Shown here in pieces: positions 58,953 to 64,000 of a DNA stretch of 64,000 nucleotides (the stretch's first letter is position 1; each line of letters begins with the position of its first letter). The stretch covers positions 58,978 to 122,977 of the forward strand of contig CANQNS010000004.1 in the NCBI GenBank assembly GCA_947625285.1, given 5' to 3'. The notes under the pieces were generated by a model, which made no database searches, was not told the origin of the DNA, and was given only the letters and a program-made list of their open reading frames with translations. Source of the stretch: an uncultured Oscillospiraceae bacterium (GTDB taxonomy: Bacteria; Bacillota; Clostridia; Oscillospirales; Oscillospiraceae). Both the position numbers and the translations under genes were made by a program.

Positions 58953-60044
58953 ATGGAACACAATATGCTGACGCTGGACTTCTGGCAGGATGCCGTGACA
59001 TACGAGGGGCATACCATGCCCACCGGCTCCTTGGGCTGCTCAGTTCTGAACATTCCAGAGGAAACGATCTCGACACTTGACGAACTGTGTGCCCCACTGA
59101 ACAGATTCATGGGGACCCTCCAGGCGGGGATGCCGGACGCAAGGCTTCTCCCAGCAGCACGGGAAAGTGCTATTCAGATATTGGATGCTCTTGTTGCTAT
59201 CCCGCCGTTTTCATATCTGGACCGGGATTTCTATGCAAAGGGCATAGAGGACGCTTTCACGCCGGATGGCGTTAAGGACTTCCAAGCCTATACGCTGGCG
59301 CTTATGACCGGAGGGCTGAACGCGGAAACGACGGCGCAGCACCGTCGCGGTATTCTGCTGGGGCGGCTGACCCCGGTACTGGCGCAGCTCGGTTTCTCTC
59401 TGCGTGAATACAAGAAGGAAATGACCATCTTTGCGGAAAAGCTGAACGGGTCGGAGGTGGAGCGGACCCCGGACGGCTTCGCAACGTGCTTTGGGGAATA
59501 CTTCAGACCGGAACGAATCGGCTCATGGATGGACACCACGAACATCTCCGTGCAGTATGTGTCTGCTGTTCTGCCGGGAGACGAGACGCCTCGGCTGGTA
59601 AAGCGGATGCACTTTGTCTCTTTTGTAGGGATGCTCCGGGCCGATCTCTTTGAGGGGCTGTGCGTAGGTCATGCACCAAAGAAGTGCCCGATCTGTGGGC
59701 GATGGTTTCTCACGACCAATGCGCGGCACACGAAATACTGCGGCGGTCTTGCGCCGGGGGACAAGCTGGGCCGAACCTGCCGCCAGATAGGGAACCTGCG
59801 CGGCAGGGAACAGCGTGAACTGGCAGATGACCATCCGCTGAAGATGATCTATGAGCGGCGGCTGAATACCATAAACCGCAGCGTGAGCCGGGGGTCCCTT
59901 GACAGGGAGACCTCCGCGGTCATGAAAAAGCTGGCAAAGGACAAACTGCTCCGGGCCATAAGTGACAGCGAGTACGCCAAGGGCGGCTATGCTCAGGAAA
60001 TGGAGCAGGACGCTTTACTCAAAGAGGCAACAGCTAAAATGTGA
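58953..60044 (+). CDS. DUF6076-like mobile-element protein with zinc-binding Cys cluster
   Basis: 363 residues starting MEHNMLTLDFWQDAVTYEGH. The C-terminal half holds KKCPICGRWFLTTNARHTKY followed by CGGLA...GRTCRQIG, a CxxC/H/C pattern like the CGNR or AIF-type zinc fingers in proteins I know as DUF6076. The first 200 residues are helical without known motif. GGGGG ribosome site at 7 nt. First of three co-directional genes; the role in the element is unknown. Confidence 0.6.
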   Translation: MEHNMLTLDFWQDAVTYEGHTMPTGSLGCSVLNIPEETISTLDELCAPLNRFMGTLQAGMPDARLLPAARESAIQILDALVAIPPFSYLDRDFYAKGIEDAFTPDGVKDFQAYTLALMTGGLNAETTAQHRRGILLGRLTPVLAQLGFSLREYKKEMTIFAEKLNGSEVERTPDGFATCFGEYFRPERIGSWMDTTNISVQYVSAVLPGDETPRLVKRMHFVSFVGMLRADLFEGLCVGHAPKKCPICGRWFLTTNARHTKYCGGLAPGDKLGRTCRQIGNLRGREQRELADDHPLKMIYERRLNTINRSVSRGSLDRETSAVMKKLAKDKLLRAISDSEYAKGGYAQEMEQDALLKEATAKM

Positions 60045-60057
60045 CAGGAGAAAAACA

Positions 60058-60555
60058 ATGAGCATCTCAAAAGAATGGCTTGGTGAGATAAACCGTGCTT
60101 ACTATGAGCTTGATATGAGGCGCGCTCAACTCTGCAGTGCGCTGTATCACCGCATCTTTGATGTCGAATCTGGGTGGTACAACGGACACTATCGCAAAGG
60201 CGATGACGGGAACTGGCGCAGAGAATCATATCCCATCCCGGTAATCAGCGTGAAGGGATTTTGTGACATTGAGATTCAATTTAATGAGATCACAGTCACG
60301 GCCAAGCGAAAACGCACCGCCGCGCTCGACTATTCGTATGAAAGAATCCGCACATATCCCTTTGAGGCATATGGCGTGGAGGATGATCTGAGCAACCTCT
60401 ACCATGAAGGCCAGACGATACAGGACTTGAAGAAAAACATCACAGAGAGTGATGAGGAAGAGATATTCTTTAGTTTCTCATTCCCGCTTGATGTGGACGG
60501 GAAAGTGATTTTTGAATTTGTGAAGCTGCTCCGTCGGGAAAGCTTTTATTACTGA
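60058..60555 (+). CDS. Hypothetical mobile-element protein
   Basis: 165 residues, not recognised. It starts MSISKEWLGEINRAYYELDM. The middle contains DIEIQFNEITVTAKRKRTAA and the end FFSFSFPLDVDGKVIFEFVK, suggesting an alpha/beta soluble protein; no signal or membrane segment. ACAGGAGA precedes ATG 60058, 13 nt after the upstream gene. AT-richer than chromosomal genes. Confidence 0.5.
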   Translation: MSISKEWLGEINRAYYELDMRRAQLCSALYHRIFDVESGWYNGHYRKGDDGNWRRESYPIPVISVKGFCDIEIQFNEITVTAKRKRTAALDYSYERIRTYPFEAYGVEDDLSNLYHEGQTIQDLKKNITESDEEEIFFSFSFPLDVDGKVIFEFVKLLRRESFYY

Positions 60556-60588
60556 AAATACAAACCATGGGAAGGGAGGTGCGCCGCC

Positions 60589-61821
60589 ATGCTGGATGGA
60601 TACACATGGGATATGACCGGCTACATACGAAAGCACGGCTACCAAGTGCAAGAAAAAGGAATAACCACATGGGAGGCGGACCGCATCTTCCAACTGGACC
60701 CGGCCCCGCCGGAGATGGAGCTGAACGATTACATATTGGCGGCAATAGAAAAGAAAGAGCTACGCTACTTCTCCTTTTTTCTCCACCACTATGAATGGAT
60801 GCTGAACGAGCGGGTCTATGAGTTTCGCTGCCGGGACGGATATGACCGCTATGACCCGGAGCGGGTCGTGGATATGAAAATGGCCTGTATGGAGGCTATC
60901 CTTGCTCGGCTGCCGCAGTACGATCCAAACAAGGGCGCGGCGTTCACCACATACATTTACCATTTTGTCGAGGATGCCCTGCTCAGTTTTCGTCTGCGGG
61001 AAGAAGCGTGGTCGCTGTCATCCCTGGCTGTATACAAGAAAGTCCGTTTCGCCGCGTGGATGCAGGACACCGACAAGAAAGAGGACCATGCCGCGGCGTT
61101 CGCGGAGGAAAACAACTGCACGACGGAGCTGGCTGCGGACTACCTAAAAACAGCGTGGGAGTTTCGCAGGAAGAAGCCGTTTTATATCTCGCATCAGGAC
61201 GAGGACGACGAAAAGACCAGCGCAGATGCCAGCTATGACAGGATCAGTTTTGTTGCATCCATCTGGCGCGGTATGCAAGCTGAGGCTGTGCGGCGGGCGT
61301 TTGAAAAACTGGATTACAGAGAACAGGTACTTTTGGAAAAGCGCAACGCCGTCTGCATGACCTGCGGCCATGTTGGGTCCTTGCATGAACGCGCTGCATT
61401 TGAGGATATGGCTGTGATGTTCGAGGGCAGCACGGCCAGCGGCGCGGAGCGGGCATACCGGCGGGCCGTGGAGCATTTGACCATGCTGCTTTTTGAGGAC
61501 GGCGCGATCCGGGCGATGCGGCTGCGGCAAAAATCCAAAACCGTTCATAAGAAAAAGATCACCGCCGCGGCCTATGAGTATCAGGCAGACTGCGACGGCG
61601 AATGGGGCGAGATACGTTTTGAGTTTGAAACTGGCACGGCAGAGGTCATCCGACTTGCCGATTGGGACACGATGGGCTCCAAGGTTTTCGCAAAGCGGGC
61701 GATACGGTTTCTTTTGAACGTAAACAGGGAGAGACTTCCTAAACAAGCGATACTAGCGTATCCCCTGGCAGATGGGTCCGAAGGAAACGATTTGCCCTAC
61801 GTTCCCCGTTCCTTTCGATAA
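60589..61821 (+). CDS. Sigma-70-like protein with zinc-finger-like insert, mobile-element encoded
   Basis: 410 residues. Around residues 105-150, LPQYDPNKGAAFTTYIYHFV then LRSF-like helices resembles sigma region 2/3 (DxxKGxxFxTYxxxxI). Near residue 255, VCMTCGHVGSLHE has a CxxCxH...H pattern. ASGAERAYRRAVEHLTMLLF shortly after looks like region 4. The last 100 residues form an extra domain. It may be an alternative sigma or a sigma-derived regulator for element genes. GGGAGG ribosome site. Function unproven. Confidence 0.5.
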   Translation: MLDGYTWDMTGYIRKHGYQVQEKGITTWEADRIFQLDPAPPEMELNDYILAAIEKKELRYFSFFLHHYEWMLNERVYEFRCRDGYDRYDPERVVDMKMACMEAILARLPQYDPNKGAAFTTYIYHFVEDALLSFRLREEAWSLSSLAVYKKVRFAAWMQDTDKKEDHAAAFAEENNCTTELAADYLKTAWEFRRKKPFYISHQDEDDEKTSADASYDRISFVASIWRGMQAEAVRRAFEKLDYREQVLLEKRNAVCMTCGHVGSLHERAAFEDMAVMFEGSTASGAERAYRRAVEHLTMLLFEDGAIRAMRLRQKSKTVHKKKITAAAYEYQADCDGEWGEIRFEFETGTAEVIRLADWDTMGSKVFAKRAIRFLLNVNRERLPKQAILAYPLADGSEGNDLPYVPRSFR

Positions 61822-62097
61822 ACAGGTCTCACAGCAGGCAGCAGGGGGATAGACGCGCAAGCGTCGCAAGGGGGCCTCCCCTTGTACGGAGCAGCAGCGA
61901 CGCAAAACAGCCCGGACATTCAGGTGTCCGGGCTGCGCCTCGCAGAGCGCACATACATGGTCGTCTGACCATGTATAGAAGTGCGCCCTTTGTTCCAAAG
62001 GGATATCCGTTGTTTTGGTGTGAGATGGCTTTATGCTCCCGACCTCTAGGTTATGAAACCGGCAAGTTACCTGACCGCTCCAAAGGCCAAGCCAGCC
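61822..62097. other. Structured non-coding spacer at the end of the mobile-element genes, with group II intron-like 5' fragment
   Basis: Hairpins: CAGCCCGGACA / TGTCCGGGCTG (61908-61935), and GCGCAC...ATACATGGTC-GTCT-GACCATGTAT...GTGCGC (61947-61986). From 61981 the sequence GTGCGCCCTTTG... and later GGTTATGAAACCGGCAAG and TTACCTGACCGCTCC resemble the 5' end and domain I of group II introns from memory. It stops at the corA end, so only a fragment is present. No open frame of note. Confidence 0.4.
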
Positions 62098-63015
62098 TTA
62101 CCAAAACCTCTTCTTTTTCGTGATCCACAGGCACAGGAAAACGATGACCGCGCTGGCCCCGATGACCACCGGATAGCCATACTTCCATGTGAGCTCCGGC
62201 ATCCCGGCAAAGTTCATACCGTACCACCCGGTCACCAGTGTCAGCGGCAGAAAAACGGTGGTGACAATGGTGAGCGTCTTCATGATCTTATTCTGCCGGA
62301 CGTCGATCTCCGCCTGAAACTGCTCGCGTACCTGCAGCCCGTATTCCCGCAGAGTCTGGGCCTCGCTTTGCAGCCGTCCGATGCGCTTTTCTATCAGGTG
62401 GAGCTGGCGCAGCTCGGCTTCCGAAAACAGCCCGCTCTCATTTTCCTGGAGGGTGCAGACCATATCCTCCATTTGGGTATAGTACCGTATCCAGCGGGCG
62501 ACTTCCTTGCGCAGGGCCATCATATCGGCGTTAAGGTCTTCCAGTCTCCCCGCCAGGATATTGTCCTCCATACGGTTCACCTGCTCCTCCAGTTCCTGCA
62601 GATGATGCAGGTTCCTGGCCAGAAGCAGTTCCAGAAAATCATAGAAAAAGCCACCGGGACCGGGGCCTGTATGGTCGTCCTCCTTGCGCAGGCGCTGGAC
62701 CATGGACACACCCGTGCCCATATCGTCGCAGAGGATGACCCATCTGTCCGTGAGAAGATACCCAAAAGCGATGGGCGCGCCATCCCTGGTCTGTCTGGGC
62801 GTGACGATGGAGCCGCAGACGCATCCGTGTCGGACTTCCGCCCGGCATGTCCGGGCATCCCGAGGGGAGGGTGTGTGGCAGAGGATATCCTTCAGTCCCT
62901 GGATTGACGTTCCCCGTGCCAGTTCCTCCGGTGTCAGCAGCACAAGGATACTGTCCTTCTCCTTTGGCTCGCCCTCCACAGGCCGTAACGCAGCGCTTAT
63001 ATCATACAACACCAT
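62098..63015 (-). CDS. CorA family divalent cation transporter
   Basis: 305 residues. The C-terminus has two membrane helices, with the family signature YGMNF (TGWYGMNFAGMPEL) at the end of the first and a basic tail (WITKKKRFW). A long cytosolic helical domain precedes them. Magnesium (or Co/Ni) channel. ATG 63015 follows GGAGGG at 7 nt. Downstream of kdpDE on the same strand with a 63-nt gap. It is unclear whether it belongs to the mobile element. Confidence 0.85.
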   Translation of the reverse strand: MVLYDISAALRPVEGEPKEKDSILVLLTPEELARGTSIQGLKDILCHTPSPRDARTCRAEVRHGCVCGSIVTPRQTRDGAPIAFGYLLTDRWVILCDDMGTGVSMVQRLRKEDDHTGPGPGGFFYDFLELLLARNLHHLQELEEQVNRMEDNILAGRLEDLNADMMALRKEVARWIRYYTQMEDMVCTLQENESGLFSEAELRQLHLIEKRIGRLQSEAQTLREYGLQVREQFQAEIDVRQNKIMKTLTIVTTVFLPLTLVTGWYGMNFAGMPELTWKYGYPVVIGASAVIVFLCLWITKKKRFW

Positions 63016-63078
63016 AACGCTTCCCTCCGATCCTCTATGCCAGTTCACTCCGGATGAGACCTAATGCCGTCTTGCCTG

Positions 63079-63774
63079 TCACTCCACTTTCATCATTCGG
63101 TAGCCGATACCGATGTGGGTCTGGATGTACTGGGGCGAACCGGGAGCGGCCTCCAGCTTTTTGCGCAGGGTCGCCATGTATACCCGCAGGCTGGCCACGT
63201 CATTGTCCCAAGAGCTTCCCCACACGCCCTGGGTAATGAATTTATGGGTCAGGACCTTCCCGGTGTTTCGGGCCAGCAGGCATAAGAGCTTATACTCGAT
63301 GGCCGTGAGGTGCAGCTCCTCCCCGCCCAGATAGGCGCACCCGGCGGCAAAGTCGATGCGCAGCGCACCGTTTTCATAGACGGACGCGCTCTCATCCCCG
63401 CCCATCAGAGCCAGCCGCCGCTGGGTGACCCGGAGCCGGGCCAGCAGTTCGTCCACGGAGAAGGGCTTGGTGAGATAGTCGTCCGCACCGGCGTCCAGAG
63501 CGGCGATCTTGTCGGCGTCCTCGCTGCGGGCGCTGATGACGATGATGGGTACATTGGACCAGTCCCGAACCCGGTGGATAACCTCCACGCCGTCCATGTC
63601 GGGCAGGCCCAGGTCCAGCAAAATGACATCTGGGGCATGGGAGGCAGCTTCCATCACTGCCCCCTCGCCCGTGTCTGCGGTGAGATAGCGGTAATCATGG
63701 GCCTTCAATGTGGTGGCGATCAGGTTCCGCACAGGCGGGTCATCCTCCACCACGAGAATGAGAAACTTATTCAT
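63079..63774 (-). CDS. OmpR/KdpE-family response regulator
   Basis: 231 residues. Receiver domain: VVEDDPPVRNLI (acidic pocket), LLDLGLPDMDGVEV (phosphorylated Asp) and YLTKPF (Lys). A winged helix follows, with LRVYMATLRKKLEAAPGSPQ and THIGIGYRM. Resembles KdpE, which controls potassium uptake, but the kdpFABC genes are not visible. Overlaps the kinase gene by 8 nt. Confidence 0.85.
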   Translation of the reverse strand: MNKFLILVVEDDPPVRNLIATTLKAHDYRYLTADTGEGAVMEAASHAPDVILLDLGLPDMDGVEVIHRVRDWSNVPIIVISARSEDADKIAALDAGADDYLTKPFSVDELLARLRVTQRRLALMGGDESASVYENGALRIDFAAGCAYLGGEELHLTAIEYKLLCLLARNTGKVLTHKFITQGVWGSSWDNDVASLRVYMATLRKKLEAAPGSPQYIQTHIGIGYRMMKVE

Positions 63775-64000
63775 GCAGCGTTACCTCCTCCAGAGGCAGA
63801 GTAAAGCGGAACACCGCGCCATGTGGCTGATTGTCCCGGACCTCTATGGTCCCGCCGTGGGCCTGGATAATAGCTCGGCAAAGGTACAGCCCCAGCCCCA
63901 GCCGACGGCGGTCGTCCGCCACAGGAGCCTGGCCGCAGAAGAACTTTTCAAACACCCGTTCCTTCTCGCTGTCCGCCACACCGGGCCCATCGTCGGTCAC
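63767..64000 (-). CDS. Sensor histidine kinase, C-terminal part (5' portion outside window)
   Basis: The visible C-terminal 77 residues hold the ATPase-domain G1 box (DDGPGVA) and G2 box (RLGLGLYLCRAI) with IIQAHGGTIEV. It pairs with the response regulator next to it, KdpD-like by association. The true start is beyond the window; the GTG at the edge is only the first codon seen. Confidence 0.8.
   Translation of the reverse strand: MTDDGPGVADSEKERVFEKFFCGQAPVADDRRRLGLGLYLCRAIIQAHGGTIEVRDNQPHGAVFRFTLPLEEVTLHE

Larger units (their letters stand above)
54400..62097. mobile_element. Integrative mobilisable element (Tn4451-like), left end in a chromosomal gene, right end not seen
   Basis: Starts at the truncated gene. 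Carries a large serine recombinase, TnpW-like protein, MobQ relaxase with DUF3847 and small Cys protein, then DUF6076-like, hypothetical and sigma-like genes. Average base composition is lower in GC than the flanking chromosome, most visibly at 58-61.8 kb. The end given is only the last position I assign with some confidence; corA and kdpED may be cargo further on. Confidence 0.7.

Noticed and set aside
61953..61976. Terminator after the sigma-like gene
   Set aside because: Good stem but no T run on either side.

Overview
The window looks like a chromosome segment of a high-GC, Gram-positive Clostridia, most likely a gut Oscillospiraceae (Flavonifractor/Intestinimonas-like). This rests on the large (about 267 nt) SRP RNA, T-box and glycine riboswitches, sortase-type surface proteins, DUF4364, YlbM/TmcAL-ackA order and Tn4451-like mobilisation genes. 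No species call is possible from sequence alone.

Layout. 1-7 kb: a Sua5-CoaE fusion, prfA and tmcAL on the minus strand, divergent from ackA and a flavin-binding protein, then an ECF sigma/membrane-partner pair. 7-11 kb: rplU-rpmA-obgE (no prp gene) and asnB. 11.2-14.6 kb: a four-gene minus-strand module (ECF sigma, multi-TM membrane protein, ABC ATPase, ABC permease). 14.7-16.9 kb: a beta-helix-like surface protein. 17-20 kb: metNIQ behind a methionine T-box. 20.2-22.5 kb: TetR plus ABC transporter. 22.5-25.9 kb: proline and alanine/glycine symporters, with a glycine riboswitch in front. 25.9-34 kb: a glycosyltransferase and a 2274-residue surface protein built of isopeptide-type repeats. 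34-41.6 kb: heterodimeric ABC exporter, DegV, MBL RNA-processing protein, fructokinase. 41.7-45.3 kb: a repeat-rich spacer, tRNA-Ala, SRP RNA, dnaX, ybaB. 45.4-46.7 kb: SPFH protein and an Arc-type regulator under a perfect palindrome. 46.7-50.4 kb: a second copy of the sigma/membrane/ABC module with identical gene-junction geometry, bracketed by a 31-bp inverted-repeat pair. 50.4-54.2 kb: AI-2E family protein, a LexA-like XRE-S24 repressor divergent from a Y-family polymerase, DUF4364.

From about 54.4 kb an integrative mobilisable element begins. It truncates a small Cys-containing chromosomal gene. A large serine recombinase abuts the junction, followed by a TnpW-like protein, a MobQ relaxase with accessory genes, a DUF6076-like protein, a hypothetical gene and an unusual sigma-like protein. 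A structured region resembling a group II intron 5' fragment precedes corA and kdpE/kdpD, which run off the window. The far junction is not visible.

The most notable signals are the duplicated sigma-linked ABC module (with one copy flanked by inverted repeats), the Sua5-CoaE fusion, the repeat surface protein whose last repeat has lost its isopeptide Lys and Glu, and the operator architecture of the SPFH and LexA-like/polymerase loci.
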